In this document: positions 26,069 through 34,997 of the stretch, one piece after another
Layout: each line of letters opens with the position of its first letter
Numbering within the stretch: the stretch's first letter is position 1
From: Stackebrandtia albiflava
Lineage (GTDB): Bacteria > Actinomycetota > Actinomycetes > Mycobacteriales > Micromonosporaceae
Direction: 5' to 3'
DNA: 64,000 nt
Assembly: GCF_007994225.1 (NCBI RefSeq)
Contig: NZ_VLLL01000006.1
Location: forward strand, 1,116,001 to 1,180,000
Program-made: the position numbers and the translations under genes
Notes under the pieces: model-generated
What the model was told of the DNA's origin: nothing
The model's input: only the letters and a program-made list of their open reading frames with translations
Databases searched by the model: none

Positions 26069-27334
26069 GTGTCCGGCCACGATCCCCGACCGCCGCGCCG
26101 CCTCCTCCGGCCGCCCACCGGTCCGTTGCGGCACCGGGGTTTCCGCTACTTCCTGGCCGCCCGCTTCAGTTCCGTACTCGGCAACGCCATCGCGCCCATC
26201 GCGGTGGCGTTCGCCGTCCTGGACCTGACCGACTCCCCGCTCGCGCTGGGTTTCGTGCTCGCGGCCCGGACCGTCCCCAACGTCACGCTGATCCTGTTCG
26301 GAGGCGTCGCCGCCGACCGGTTCCGTCGCGAGACCGTGCTGCTGGCGTCGAACACGTTGTGCGCGTTGACTCAGGCCGCCGCCGCGACCCTCCTGATCAC
26401 CGGCGCCGCGGACGTCTGGCACATCGCCGCCATCGAGGCCGTCAACGGCGTCGCCGCGGCCTTCACCATGCCCGCGATGGCGAGCATGGTGCCGCAACTG
26501 GTGAACCGGGACGAACTGCGCCCCGCCAACGCGCTGTCCGGTCTGACCCGCAACGCCGCGATGGTCGGCGGCGGCACGCTCGCCGGAGTGGTCGTCGGCT
26601 TCGCCGGTTCCGGCTGGGGGCTCGCCGTCAACGCCGCGGCCTTCGCGGTCGCGGCGCTGTTCGTGGCCCGGCTCCGGTTGCCCGCCCGCGAACACGGCGG
26701 CGTCCGGCCCTCCACGGTCCGGGAACTGCGGGAGGGTTGGCGGGAGTTCGTGTCCCGGCGCTGGGTGTGGGTGGTCGTGGTCGCGTTCTGCGTCATCAAC
26801 GCCGTGTACGCGGGCGGGTTCGGCACCCTGGGGCCGTTGGTGGCCGACGAGGCACTGGGGCGGGTCGCGTGGGGCGCGTTGGCGTCGGCACAGGCGGTCG
26901 GCCTGATCCTGGGCGCGCTGCTGATGCTGCGGTGGCGGCCCGACCGGCCGCTGGTGGCGGGGATGGCGGCGATACTGTGCGACGTCCCGATGCTGGTGGC
27001 GCTCGGCGCGTTCCCGCATTTCGGCGTGCTGATGGTGGTGTTCGTGTTGTCCGGCCTGGGGCACAGCGTGTTCGGCATCAACTGGGAGTCGACGTTGCAG
27101 GCCCACATCCCGCCCGACCGGTTGTCCCGGGTCGTCTCCTACGACATGCTCGGCTCGTTCGTGGCGCTTCCCGTGGGGCAGTTGGCGGCCGGGCCGTTGG
27201 CGGCGCGGTTCGGTCCCGAGGAGGTGTTGGTCGCGGGTGGGTTCATCGTCGCGGTGTTCGGGCTCGCGGTGCTCCTGGAACCCTCGGTGCGGCGGGTGCG
27301 CGGACCCGAGTCCCGCGCACCGGAGACGGTGTGA
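26069..27334 (+). CDS. Major facilitator superfamily exporter (EntS-like fold)
   Basis: 421 aa. The GTG at 26069 lies 7 nt after TAGGCT (26056-26061), a typical leaderless start, in preference to the GTG at 26048. Twelve hydrophobic segments with the MFS-3/EntS-like pattern: FRYFLAARFSSVLGNAIAPI, then FGGVAADRFRRETVLLASN, the conserved loop 2-3 motif. Probably an efflux pump for a small molecule; no siderophore genes adjoin it. Convergent with the kinase-fold gene, whose end is only 9 nt away. Confidence 0.88.
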   Translation: MSGHDPRPPRRLLRPPTGPLRHRGFRYFLAARFSSVLGNAIAPIAVAFAVLDLTDSPLALGFVLAARTVPNVTLILFGGVAADRFRRETVLLASNTLCALTQAAAATLLITGAADVWHIAAIEAVNGVAAAFTMPAMASMVPQLVNRDELRPANALSGLTRNAAMVGGGTLAGVVVGFAGSGWGLAVNAAAFAVAALFVARLRLPAREHGGVRPSTVRELREGWREFVSRRWVWVVVVAFCVINAVYAGGFGTLGPLVADEALGRVAWGALASAQAVGLILGALLMLRWRPDRPLVAGMAAILCDVPMLVALGAFPHFGVLMVVFVLSGLGHSVFGINWESTLQAHIPPDRLSRVVSYDMLGSFVALPVGQLAAGPLAARFGPEEVLVAGGFIVAVFGLAVLLEPSVRRVRGPESRAPETV

Positions 27335-27343
27335 GCCTGGTCG

Positions 27344-28510
27344 TCACTCCAGGGCGAGTCGGGTCCAGTCGGTCAGCAGCCGCATCATCGTCAACCGTCC
27401 GCGCATGACGGCCGCGCCGTCGGTGTACGTCCCGTAGTGGGAGGAGCCGACCCGCCCGCCCGACAACAGTCGCTCCACCATGCGCGGGGCCAGCCAGCAG
27501 TACTTGGCGGCGCCGCAGATCGCAACCGCGCGCCGGACCGCGTCGGTGTCGCCGGGGAACCCGCCGTCCCGCAGCCCGGCGATGTAGCCGTCGGTCGCGG
27601 CCTCGGCGAAGTCGGGCAGCAGATCGGCGTCCATGAGTCCGTCGGCCACGGTGTCGGGGATGAGGTTCCCGATGTCCTCACCGACGGCGCCCCGGCCCAC
27701 GAAGGACCAGTCGAGCATGACGGTGTCGTCGCCCCGGCCGATCAGGTTCATGGGCCACACGTCCAGGTGGCACAGTGTCGACGGCAGCGCCTCGGCGAGG
27801 TCGAACAACCGATGCCTGCGGTGCCACAGTTCGGCGACGCCCCGCACCACGTCCTCGGGCCAGACGGCGGTCACCCGGTCGTCGTCCCAGTCGGGTTCCC
27901 TTGTCACACCCCACCGGCCGGCGTAGGCCCGGAGCCAGCCGACCGAGGTCCACTCGGGATGGTCGGCGGGATCGGTCCAGCGTGCCTGCACGGTACCCAG
28001 GTCACGGGCGAACCGGCCGAGCCGCTCGGCGTCCCAGTCGGTGGCAGGTCGCCCGGACACGTCTTCGAGCCACAGCTCCACCGAGCCGTCGTCGCGTTCG
28101 GCCTCGGCGAGCAGCCGGGGAGCGCGCAACGGGGAGTCGGCGAGGTACCGCGCGGTGAACCCGGTCCGGTAGGCCAGTGCCTCGCGCGCCCAGTAGTTCC
28201 AGTGGCGCGGGTCCCGGCCCGGCGCCCAGCCGCCTCCCGTTCCGGTGGCGTCGCCGGGCGTGGCGATCTTGAGGACGGCCGTTCCGGTGGTGCCGGTGAC
28301 GCGCCAGATGCCGCCGGTGGCCTGGTTTCCGGCGTTGTGGGTGAGTGCGTGGAACTCGACCGGATCGCCGACCGGCCGCGCGACCACTCGTGGCGGCTCG
28401 GGGCGTGCGGCCGTGTTGGTGGTGTCGGGTGACGGGGTGGTGGGCGCGGCGGTCTCGGCGGTCTCGGCCCGTCCGATGGAATCCCCGTGCGCGGTCTGAC
28501 TCTCAGGCAC
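27344..28510 (-). CDS. Aminoglycoside phosphotransferase-fold kinase
   Basis: 388 aa from the GTG at 28510, preceded by GGGAGG at 8 nt. The first 50 residues are disordered. The kinase fold shows a nucleotide-binding Lys in TAVLKIATPG, a catalytic segment LCHLDVWPMNLIGRGDDTVM with HxD...N, and LDWSFVGRGAVGEDIGNLIP, equivalent to the metal-binding D-W motif. These belong to the APH/choline kinase superfamily; the substrate may be an antibiotic or a metabolite. Length is greater than typical APH enzymes because of the N-terminal tail. Confidence 0.85.
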   Translation of the reverse strand: MPESQTAHGDSIGRAETAETAAPTTPSPDTTNTAARPEPPRVVARPVGDPVEFHALTHNAGNQATGGIWRVTGTTGTAVLKIATPGDATGTGGGWAPGRDPRHWNYWAREALAYRTGFTARYLADSPLRAPRLLAEAERDDGSVELWLEDVSGRPATDWDAERLGRFARDLGTVQARWTDPADHPEWTSVGWLRAYAGRWGVTREPDWDDDRVTAVWPEDVVRGVAELWHRRHRLFDLAEALPSTLCHLDVWPMNLIGRGDDTVMLDWSFVGRGAVGEDIGNLIPDTVADGLMDADLLPDFAEAATDGYIAGLRDGGFPGDTDAVRRAVAICGAAKYCWLAPRMVERLLSGGRVGSSHYGTYTDGAAVMRGRLTMMRLLTDWTRLALE

Positions 28511-28534
28511 CCACCGATCCTCCCACCCCTGTTC

Positions 28535-28670
28535 CGCTTGGTCCCCGCCCCGTGGCCACCGCGTGCCCGATATGATACGTACTGTACCGAAATGTCTGGT
28601 TCTGGCTGGTTCTGGCGGGGACCAAGCGCGATCCGGCGGGGACCAAGCGCGCCACGGCGAGGACCAAGCG
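28535..28670. repeat. 21-nt-phased inverted repeat element, copy B
   Basis: Left arm CGCTTGGTCCCCGCC at 28535-28549; right arms GGCGGGGACCAAGCG at 28614, GGCGGGGACCAAGCG at 28635 and GGCGAGGACCAAGCG at 28656, exactly 21 nt apart. The core between the arms holds CGTGCCCG (28562-28569) and ATGTCTGG (28592-28599), shared in the same order with copy C at 42 kb. It lies between the start of the kinase-fold gene and the end of pirin. Confidence 0.85.
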
Positions 28671-28701
28671 GATTCGGAGGTGAGGGGCGGTTGGAGGTGG
28701 T

Positions 28702-29667
28702 TCAGCGTTGGCGGCCCCGCGGCTTCAGTGGCAGATCCGGAAGCGGTGGCGCCGCGAGCCGTCGGCCCGCGTACCCGGTGACCACGTCGAACCGTTCCCC
28801 GTTCTCCCAGTCGTCCCGGTACCGGCGGATCTCGTCGCCGGTGCGGCCGATGAAGTTCCACCACATCACGATCTTCTCCTCGAACGGCTCGCCGCCCAGC
28901 AGCATGACGGCGCCGGCGTGTTCGGCCGAGATCGACAGCCGGTCACGGCCGCATCCCAGGTACAGCAGTGAACCCGGTTCGACCGGGACACCGTCCACAT
29001 CGACGCGGCCGTGCATCGCCAGGGCGGCGTACTCGAAGTCCGGTTCGACGGGGAGGGTCGTGGCGGCGCCGGCGGAGATGTCGAGCTGCGCGCCCACCAG
29101 CGGGCTGAAGACCGCCCCCGGCGACACGAGCCCGGCCAGTTCCCCCAACACGATGCGGATCGTGACACCGCCGCCGGACTCCACCGGCAGATCGGTGTGG
29201 TGGTCCCAGCCCGGTGCGGTGTGGCGGTGTTCCTCCGGCAACGCCACCCACAGTTGTGCCCCGTGCAGGACGTCTCCGTGCGAGGCGGGCGACTGCTCCG
29301 AGTGTGCGATCCCGGCTCCCGACGTCATCAGCCCGAGGGAGCCGGGACGCAGTACCTGCCGGCTGCCGATGCTGTCCCGGTGCAGGATCTCGCCGTCGCG
29401 CAGCCAGCTCACCGTCTGCAGTCCGGTGTGCGGGTGCGGCGGGACCTGCATCCCGGGTTCGTCGGCGACGTCATCGGGTCCATAGTGGTCGACGAAGCAC
29501 CACGCGCCGATCATGCGGCGCCCCAGACTCGGCAGCAGTCGCCGCACGACGGTGCTCTCCCCGAGAGGGACGCGCCGCCCCGGCAGTAGTTCCCGCACCG
29601 GCCGCCCGCCGACGCCTTCACGGCCGCCGCACTCGCGCAACGGCGGGGAGATGTCGAGATCGCTCAT
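28702..29667 (-). CDS. Pirin family bicupin
   Basis: 321 aa. Metal-ligand motif VPPHPHTGLQTVSWLRDGEI and the strictly pirin-type GLMTSGAGIAHSEQSP are both present, as is a C-terminal cupin with MLLGGEPFEEKIVMWWNFIG. Pirins are iron-containing bicupins, some with quercetin dioxygenase activity and others acting as regulators. The start is 6 nt after a TAGCCT -10 box on this strand, so probably leaderless. Divergent from the encapsulin gene. Confidence 0.92.
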   Translation of the reverse strand: MSDLDISPPLRECGGREGVGGRPVRELLPGRRVPLGESTVVRRLLPSLGRRMIGAWCFVDHYGPDDVADEPGMQVPPHPHTGLQTVSWLRDGEILHRDSIGSRQVLRPGSLGLMTSGAGIAHSEQSPASHGDVLHGAQLWVALPEEHRHTAPGWDHHTDLPVESGGGVTIRIVLGELAGLVSPGAVFSPLVGAQLDISAGAATTLPVEPDFEYAALAMHGRVDVDGVPVEPGSLLYLGCGRDRLSISAEHAGAVMLLGGEPFEEKIVMWWNFIGRTGDEIRRYRDDWENGERFDVVTGYAGRRLAAPPLPDLPLKPRGRQR

Positions 29668-29900
29668 CCGTGCAGGCTATGTCATGGTCGCGGGAGTCGC
29701 CGGGTGGCCGCGCGCGACGATGATCTTCGATTCATTGCGGCGGCACGGTTCCCCGGACGGTCACGACACGCGCGTCGTCCGGCGCGGCCTACCGTGGGTA
29801 ACCGGGATCTGCCCGTACGCTTCCACCGCGAAACCAACACCGGTCGATCGAGACCCCGAACGACCGGCCCTTCTTTCCCAAACACACGAGTGGGGGCAAA

Positions 29901-31307
29901 GTGCCTGCGACCAACACCGCCGTCGAGCAAGAGCGCCGTAGTCAGAGTCTGTCGACCGCCGCGGCCCGGAACCTGGCCACGACGACCAAGTCCGTTCCCC
30001 AGATGCAGGGGATCTCGTCCCGGTGGCTGCTGAAGATCCTTCCGTGGGTGCAGACGGCCGGCGGCGTGTACCGGGTCAACCGGCGGCTCAGCTACACAGT
30101 CGGCGACGGCCGCGTGACGTTCACCAACGTCGGCAGCGAGGTGCGGGTGGTACCGCAGGAGCTGCGGGAGTTGCCGTTGCTGCGCGACTTCGGTGACGAG
30201 GAGGTGCTCGCCGAGCTGGCGGGCCGCTTCGTCCAGCAGGAGTTCGAGCCGGGGGCGGTCATCGCCGAGACCGGTGGCGACACCGACGACCTGTACCTGA
30301 TGGCGCACGGCAAGGCCAAGAAGATCGGTGACGGCAAGTACGGTCACCCGACCGAACTGGGTGTGATCGCCGACGGCGACTACTTCGGTGAGGACGGCCT
30401 GGTCGAGGCCGACGCCAAGTGGCGTTACACCGTCAAGGCCGACACCGCGTGCACCGTCATGATGATCACGCGCCAGTCCTTCCTGGACCTGTTGGACCGT
30501 TCCGAGACGCTGCGCGACCACGTCGAGGCGTTCCGAGCCGGATCCGGTGCGCCGCAGGACCAGTACGGTGAGGCCGCGATCGAGACGGCCGCCGGTCACG
30601 AGGGTGAACCGGACCTTCCCGGTACCTTCGTCGACTACGACCTCAGCCCTCGCGAGTACGAGCTCAGCGTCGCCCAGACGGTCCTGCGGGTCCACAGCCG
30701 GGTCGCCGACCTCTACAACGAGCCGATGGACCAGATCGAGCAGCAGTTGCGGTTGACCATCGAGGCCCTGCGGGAACGGCAGGAGCACGAGATGATCAAC
30801 AACCGCGCCTTCGGCCTGCTGCACAACGCCGACTTCAAGCAGCGCATCTCGACCCGCACCGGTCCGCCGACCCCCGACGACCTCGACGAGTTGCTGACCC
30901 GCCGCCGCAACGCGCAGTTCCTGCTGGCGCACCCGCACACGATCGCCGCCATCGGCCGCGAGTGCAACAAGCGCGGCCTGTACCCGCAGAGCGTCGAGTT
31001 CAACGGGAACCTGATCCCGACCTGGCGCGGTGTCCCGTTGCTGCCGTGCAACAAGATCCCGATCACCGAGAGCCGCACCAGCTCCATCCTGTGTCTGCGT
31101 GTCGGTGAGGACAACGAGGGCGTCATCGGCCTCCACCAGACGGGGCTGCCCGACGAGTACCAGCCGGGCCTGTCGGTGCGGTTCATGGGCATCAACGAGA
31201 AGGCGATCATCTCGTACCTGGTGAGCGCCTACTACTCGGTGGCGGTCCTGGTCCCGGACGCGCTGGGTGTGCTGGAGAACGTCGAGATCGGACGGCACGA
31301 GTCCTGA
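29901..31307 (+). CDS. Family 2B encapsulin shell protein with cyclic-nucleotide-binding domain
   Basis: 468 aa, GTG start after GGGGG. Residues 1-80 are an N-arm plus the first strand elements ([40 protein letters not shown]). Residues about 90-205 are an inserted CRP-like cyclic-nucleotide-binding domain with a phosphate-cassette pattern F162-G-E164 ... R175. Residues about 245-468 are the HK97-type shell ([74 protein letters not shown]). This arrangement is known for Family 2B encapsulins, which form closed icosahedral protein compartments. The next genes encode a polyprenyl diphosphate synthase and IspH, so the compartment probably holds isoprenoid-forming cargo. Confidence 0.93.
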   Translation: MPATNTAVEQERRSQSLSTAAARNLATTTKSVPQMQGISSRWLLKILPWVQTAGGVYRVNRRLSYTVGDGRVTFTNVGSEVRVVPQELRELPLLRDFGDEEVLAELAGRFVQQEFEPGAVIAETGGDTDDLYLMAHGKAKKIGDGKYGHPTELGVIADGDYFGEDGLVEADAKWRYTVKADTACTVMMITRQSFLDLLDRSETLRDHVEAFRAGSGAPQDQYGEAAIETAAGHEGEPDLPGTFVDYDLSPREYELSVAQTVLRVHSRVADLYNEPMDQIEQQLRLTIEALRERQEHEMINNRAFGLLHNADFKQRISTRTGPPTPDDLDELLTRRRNAQFLLAHPHTIAAIGRECNKRGLYPQSVEFNGNLIPTWRGVPLLPCNKIPITESRTSSILCLRVGEDNEGVIGLHQTGLPDEYQPGLSVRFMGINEKAIISYLVSAYYSVAVLVPDALGVLENVEIGRHES

Positions 31308-31316
31308 TCCCCACAC

Positions 31317-31382
31317 GGTGCCGGGCGGGCCGCAGCCGCCGCCCGGCACCACGTGTCGCGTCCGGTCACGGGACCGGACGCG
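31317..31382 (+). terminator. Tandem hairpins between shell and cargo genes
   Basis: Two perfect hairpins in series: GGTGCCGGGCGG/CCGCCCGGCACC (31317-31328 with 31339-31350) and CGCGTCCGGTC/GACCGGACGCG (31357-31367 with 31372-31382, 4-nt loop). They lie 10-75 nt after the shell gene and before the cargo start, and would lower cargo expression relative to the many shell subunits needed. Confidence 0.65.
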
Positions 31383-31447
31383 CCCGTCGCACGGCTGCCC
31401 ACCGCGTCATGCCCGCCCGCCCGACCCTTGAAGGGGGCACACCGTAC

Positions 31448-32485
31448 ATGGAAACCGTCCAAGCCGGCCGTACGCGTACCGCAGCCGAGGTCATCGACCA
31501 CGCCAGGCGACTGGTGGATCCGGCGCTGCGCGGCGCCGTGGACACCCTGGGGCCGTCGATGCGCCGGATCGCCGGATACCACCTCGGGTGGTGGGACGCC
31601 GACGGCACGCCGGTCCGCGAGTCCGGCGGCAAGGCGATCCGACCGGCGCTGACCGTGTTGTGCGCCGAGGCGGTCGGGGCCACCGGCGGTGCGGCGGTCC
31701 CGGTGGCCGTCGCGGTGGAACTGGTCCACAACTTCTCGCTGTTGCACGACGACGTCATCGACCGTGACACGACCCGCCGCCACCGGCCCACCGCGTGGAC
31801 GGTCTTCGGCCGGGGTGACGCCATCCTGGCGGGCGACGCACTGTCCACACTGGCGGTCGACGTGGTCGCCGGAAGCGGTCACCCGCACGCCCTGGAGGCG
31901 GTGCGGATGGTCAACGCCACCGTGCAGGAGCTGATCGACGGTCAGAGCGTCGACATGGCCTTCGAGTCCCGTGACGATGTGGGCGTGGCCGAGTGCCGGG
32001 CGATGGCCGAGTCCAAGACGGGCGCGTTGCTGAGCTGCGCGTGCGCCCTGGGGGCGTTGTACGGCGGCGGCGACCGGGCGCGCGTGGCGGCGCTCGCGGA
32101 GTTCGGCGGCCTGCTCGGCCTGGCGTTCCAGTTCGTCGACGACCTGTTGGGCATCTGGGGCGACCCGGCGTTGACCGGCAAACCGGCGCACTCGGACCTG
32201 GGGAACCGGAAGAAGTCGCTTCCGGTGGTGGCGGCACTGAACTCGCGGTCGCCGCAGGCGGTGGAGCTGGCGGAGTTGTACCACGGCGGCGGTGAGTTGG
32301 ACCGCGACGATCAGGCGCGGGCGGCGCGGCTGATCGAGGAGGCCGGCGGCCGGGCGTGGAGCACCGGCCAGGCGGACTCGCTGCTGGACCTCGCGATGGA
32401 CCGGTTGGCGGTCGCGGAGTTGCCCGACGGACCGACCGCCGAGCTGGCCGCCCTGGCGCGGCTGGTGACCCGGCGGGACCACTGA
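31448..32485 (+). CDS. Polyprenyl diphosphate synthase, predicted encapsulin cargo
   Basis: 345 aa from the ATG at 31448 (another ATG at 31409 would add 13 residues). First Asp-rich motif HDDVID (D101, D102, D105) followed by RRHRPTAW; second motif FVDDLLGIWGD (D231, D232, D239) then GNRKKSLP; substrate Lys/Arg in GGKAIRPAL. These identify a trans-isoprenyl diphosphate synthase condensing IPP with allylic diphosphates; chain length cannot be stated safely. Polyprenyl transferases are one of the recognised cargo classes of Family 2 encapsulins. The N-terminal 40 residues, ahead of the conserved fold, are the place to look for a targeting element. IspH follows after 18 nt. Confidence 0.92.
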   Translation: METVQAGRTRTAAEVIDHARRLVDPALRGAVDTLGPSMRRIAGYHLGWWDADGTPVRESGGKAIRPALTVLCAEAVGATGGAAVPVAVAVELVHNFSLLHDDVIDRDTTRRHRPTAWTVFGRGDAILAGDALSTLAVDVVAGSGHPHALEAVRMVNATVQELIDGQSVDMAFESRDDVGVAECRAMAESKTGALLSCACALGALYGGGDRARVAALAEFGGLLGLAFQFVDDLLGIWGDPALTGKPAHSDLGNRKKSLPVVAALNSRSPQAVELAELYHGGGELDRDDQARAARLIEEAGGRAWSTGQADSLLDLAMDRLAVAELPDGPTAELAALARLVTRRDH

Positions 32486-32503
32486 GGAGAGGCCCGGCTG
32501 AAC

Positions 32504-33442
32504 ATGGATGTGCGTACTGTCCTGTTGGCGTCCCCCCGGTCGTTCTGCGCCGGGGTGGAACGCGCGATCGAGATCGTCGAGTTGGCGTTGCGGCAACGCG
32601 GCGCCCCCGTGTACGTGCGGCGGCAGATCGTCCACAACACACACGTGGTGGCCGACCTGGAGGCGCGGGGTGCCGTCTTCGTGTCCGAACTGGACGCGGT
32701 GCCGGACGGCGCGTGTGTGGTGTTCGCCGCGCACGGCGTGTCGCCGGTGGTGCGTGAGGCGGCCGCGGCGCGCGACCTCGACGTCATCGACGCCACGTGT
32801 CCGCTGGTGGCGAAGGTGCATCAGGAGGCGCGCCGGTTCGCCGGGCGCGGTGACACCGTGGTGTTGATCGGCCACTCCGGTCACGAGGAGGTCGAGGGCA
32901 CGCTCGGCGAGGTGCCGGGCGGCATCGTGCTGGTGGAGTCGGAGGCGGACGTCGCGACGGTGAAGGTGCCGGATCCGCGGCGGGTGTCGTACCTGACGCA
33001 GACGACGTTGTCGGTGTCGGAGACCGGCCGCATCGTCGCGGCGTTGCGGGAGCGGTTCCCGGCGTTGCGTGGTCCGGCGGTGGAGGACATCTGTTACGCG
33101 ACGTCCAACCGTCAGGCGGCGTTGACCGAGATCGCGGGCCGGGCGGAGCTGGTGCTGGTCCTGGGTTCGGCGAACTCGTCGAACTCGCGGCGGCTCGTGG
33201 AGTTGGCGGCGGAGGGCGGGACGCCGGCCCACCTGATCGAGGACGTGGGGGAGCTGCGGCCCGAGTGGTTGTCGGGCGTGTCGGTGGTCGGCGTGACGGC
33301 TGGCGCCTCGGCGCCGCCCCGCCTGGTGGACGAGGTCCTGGCGCACCTGCGGGGCCTCGGGCCGGTCGAGGTGGTGGAGGAGCCGGTCGCGGTGGAGAAC
33401 GTGACGTTCACGCTGCCGTTGGCGGTCCGGCCCGGGGCGTGA
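32504..33442 (+). CDS. ispH: 4-hydroxy-3-methylbut-2-enyl diphosphate reductase (IspH)
   Basis: 312 aa. The three conserved cysteines that bind the [4Fe-4S] cluster are visible: C15 in [13 protein letters not shown]99 in DATCPLV, C197 in [11 protein letters not shown]. Other family motifs: [44 protein letters not shown]. IspH makes IPP and DMAPP from HMBPP as the last step of the MEP pathway. Its position directly behind the polyprenyl synthase suggests it feeds the encapsulated enzyme. Whether the genome has another, housekeeping ispH cannot be seen here. Confidence 0.96.
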   Translation: MDVRTVLLASPRSFCAGVERAIEIVELALRQRGAPVYVRRQIVHNTHVVADLEARGAVFVSELDAVPDGACVVFAAHGVSPVVREAAAARDLDVIDATCPLVAKVHQEARRFAGRGDTVVLIGHSGHEEVEGTLGEVPGGIVLVESEADVATVKVPDPRRVSYLTQTTLSVSETGRIVAALRERFPALRGPAVEDICYATSNRQAALTEIAGRAELVLVLGSANSSNSRRLVELAAEGGTPAHLIEDVGELRPEWLSGVSVVGVTAGASAPPRLVDEVLAHLRGLGPVEVVEEPVAVENVTFTLPLAVRPGA

Positions 33443-33456
33443 CCGGCGCGGTTCGT

Positions 33457-33492
33457 ACTACTTGACAGTGACTGTCAAGTAGTTGGTAGGCT
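33457..33492 (+). promoter_or_regulatory. 27-bp palindromic operator over the -35 box
   Basis: ACTACTTGACAG-TGA-CTGTCAAGTAGT is a perfect 12-3-12 inverted repeat (33457-33483). It contains the -35 TTGACA (33462-33467); the -10 TAGGCT is at 33487-33492 (19-nt spacer) and the GTG of the next gene follows 7 nt later, so transcription is leaderless. Binding there would block RNA polymerase; autoregulation by the product of the next gene is the simplest reading. Confidence 0.8.
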
Positions 33493-33499
33493 GTCTCGC

Positions 33500-33991
33500 G
33501 TGAGCACCGAACGACACGTCGCACTGGTGGACGACCTGCGCCGCCTGATGCGGACCCGCCTGCTCGACCCGCTGGAGATCCTGCTGGGCGAGGCCGACAC
33601 CGGCGACACCACGGCCGTACTGGAGGCCGCCCTGCGCATCCAGTGCGAGGCGTGGGCGGCCCGGCTACTCGACGGCACCGACGCAGCCGCGCGCGCCACC
33701 GCCGCGCGACTCGTCTCCGCCCTGTACCCCGGGGACGACGCCTTCGACCCACCCCGCGAATGGTGGTCCACCCCGCTGGGCCGGGCGGTCGCCGCCCGCG
33801 CCGGACACCCCACCGCCGAATCGGTCTCCTACGCGACCGCCGGAGCGATGCTCGGCATCACCCGGCAGGGAGTCGCCGACCTGCTCACCCGCGGCAAGCT
33901 CGACCGCCACCCCGACGGCGGCGTCAGCGCCGCCTCGGTGTCCGCCCGGCTCTCACGACCCGGCACCCGCCCCACCGGCTCCACTCGGTGA
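33500..33991 (+). CDS. Small DNA-binding-like protein with C-terminal HTH, probably autoregulatory
   Basis: 163 aa. The first 115 residues are helical with no recognised domain; the C-terminal part SVSYATAGAMLGITRQGVAD followed by LLTRGKLDRHPDGGVSAASV looks like a MerR/excisionase-type helix-turn-helix (AAxxLGITRQGV...L...GKL). The gene has a perfect palindrome across its promoter and is followed after 28 nt by an alpha/beta hydrolase, so a repressor controlling itself and the hydrolase is likely. It is not a member of TetR or MarR by eye. Confidence 0.65.
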   Translation: MSTERHVALVDDLRRLMRTRLLDPLEILLGEADTGDTTAVLEAALRIQCEAWAARLLDGTDAAARATAARLVSALYPGDDAFDPPREWWSTPLGRAVAARAGHPTAESVSYATAGAMLGITRQGVADLLTRGKLDRHPDGGVSAASVSARLSRPGTRPTGSTR

Positions 33992-34019
33992 AGCCGTCCC
34001 CTCCACGACAGGAGTACCC

Positions 34020-34904
34020 ATGACCGAACCACGCGAGATCACCGTCGAGGGCGACGGCGTCCCCGTCGCGGTGCTCGACCACGGCGGCACCGGACCGGAC
34101 CTGGTGCTGCTGCACGGCGGCGGTGGCAGCGCCGACGGGCTCCGGCCGTTGATCCCGCAGCTGACCGGCCGGTTCCGGGTCGTCACGCCGGAACTGCGCG
34201 GCCACGGCCGTTCCGGCGACGGCCCGATGGAACTGGCCGGATTCCTCGCCGACCTCACCGCCGTCGCCGGGAGTCTGGGACTCGACCGGTTCGCGGTCGC
34301 CGGGCACTCGCTGGGCGGCATGCTGGCCGCGCACTGGGCGTCGGCCGACGCCCGGATCGTCGCGGGGGTGAGCCTGGACGGTCACCGCTCGGCCGAGACC
34401 GATCCCGGCCACTACCGGGGAATGCCGACCGACCGGCGCGACGCCGACCTCGCCGCGCTGCGGGAGATGTTCGACGCCCAGCCCGCGGCGCTGGCGTTGC
34501 CGCTGCCGCCCGGGGTCGCCGACGCGCTCGGCCCCCGCACGGTGGTGGAACGCGACGGGGACCGCTACACCCGGTTCGGGCGCGCCGACGCCGAGGCGCT
34601 CCGCGACCTCGACTGGTTCCGCGACGGTGTTCCGGCCCTCGCCGAGGTCACCGTGCCGTTCCTGGTCGTACTCGCGACCGAGGACCCGCCAGGGGCGCCG
34701 CACCGGTTCGCGGCCCTGATGGCGGCCTACCGCCGGGGCCTGCGTGAGGACCTCGACGCCGCGACGCGCCGCAACCCGCTGCTGCGGGTGCAGGAGATCG
34801 CGTCGGCCTCACACGGCATGGTCACCCAGCGGCCCGGCGAGGTGGTACGCCTCATCACCGACTTCCTCACCACCGTGGAGGCACTCGACTCCACCCGCCT
34901 CTGA
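34020..34904 (+). CDS. Alpha/beta hydrolase
   Basis: 294 aa, SD AGGAG before ATG. Oxyanion region LVLLHGGGGSADG, nucleophile elbow AGHSLGGMLAAHW, acid on the strand LVVLATEDPPG and catalytic His in SASHGMV give a complete triad. Possible esterase, epoxide hydrolase or dehalogenase-type enzyme; substrate unknown. Probably cotranscribed with the HTH gene upstream and thus under the same palindromic operator. Confidence 0.88.
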   Translation: MTEPREITVEGDGVPVAVLDHGGTGPDLVLLHGGGGSADGLRPLIPQLTGRFRVVTPELRGHGRSGDGPMELAGFLADLTAVAGSLGLDRFAVAGHSLGGMLAAHWASADARIVAGVSLDGHRSAETDPGHYRGMPTDRRDADLAALREMFDAQPAALALPLPPGVADALGPRTVVERDGDRYTRFGRADAEALRDLDWFRDGVPALAEVTVPFLVVLATEDPPGAPHRFAALMAAYRRGLREDLDAATRRNPLLRVQEIASASHGMVTQRPGEVVRLITDFLTTVEALDSTRL

Positions 34905-34936
34905 CCCCGGCGTCGGCGCCGATCACCCCGGACCGG

Positions 34937-34986
34937 TTGACAGCCGGGGCGGATCGCGGTTCAATTAATTCATCACCTGATGAATT
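34937..34986 (+). promoter_or_regulatory. Promoter with 20-bp palindromic operator at the start site
   Basis: TTGACA (34937-34942), a 17-nt spacer and TTCAAT (34960-34965) form a near-consensus promoter; AATTCATCA-CC-TGATGAATT (34967-34986) is a perfect 9-2-9 palindrome just downstream, where a repressor would block initiation. The sequence differs from the operator at 33457, so a different regulator, not next door, is expected. Confidence 0.78.
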
Positions 34987-34997
34987 GGGAGCCCGAC

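Noticed and set aside
26069-27334. Siderophore exporter (EntS) assignment
   Set aside because: Only fold-level similarity; no siderophore synthesis genes or iron box nearby.
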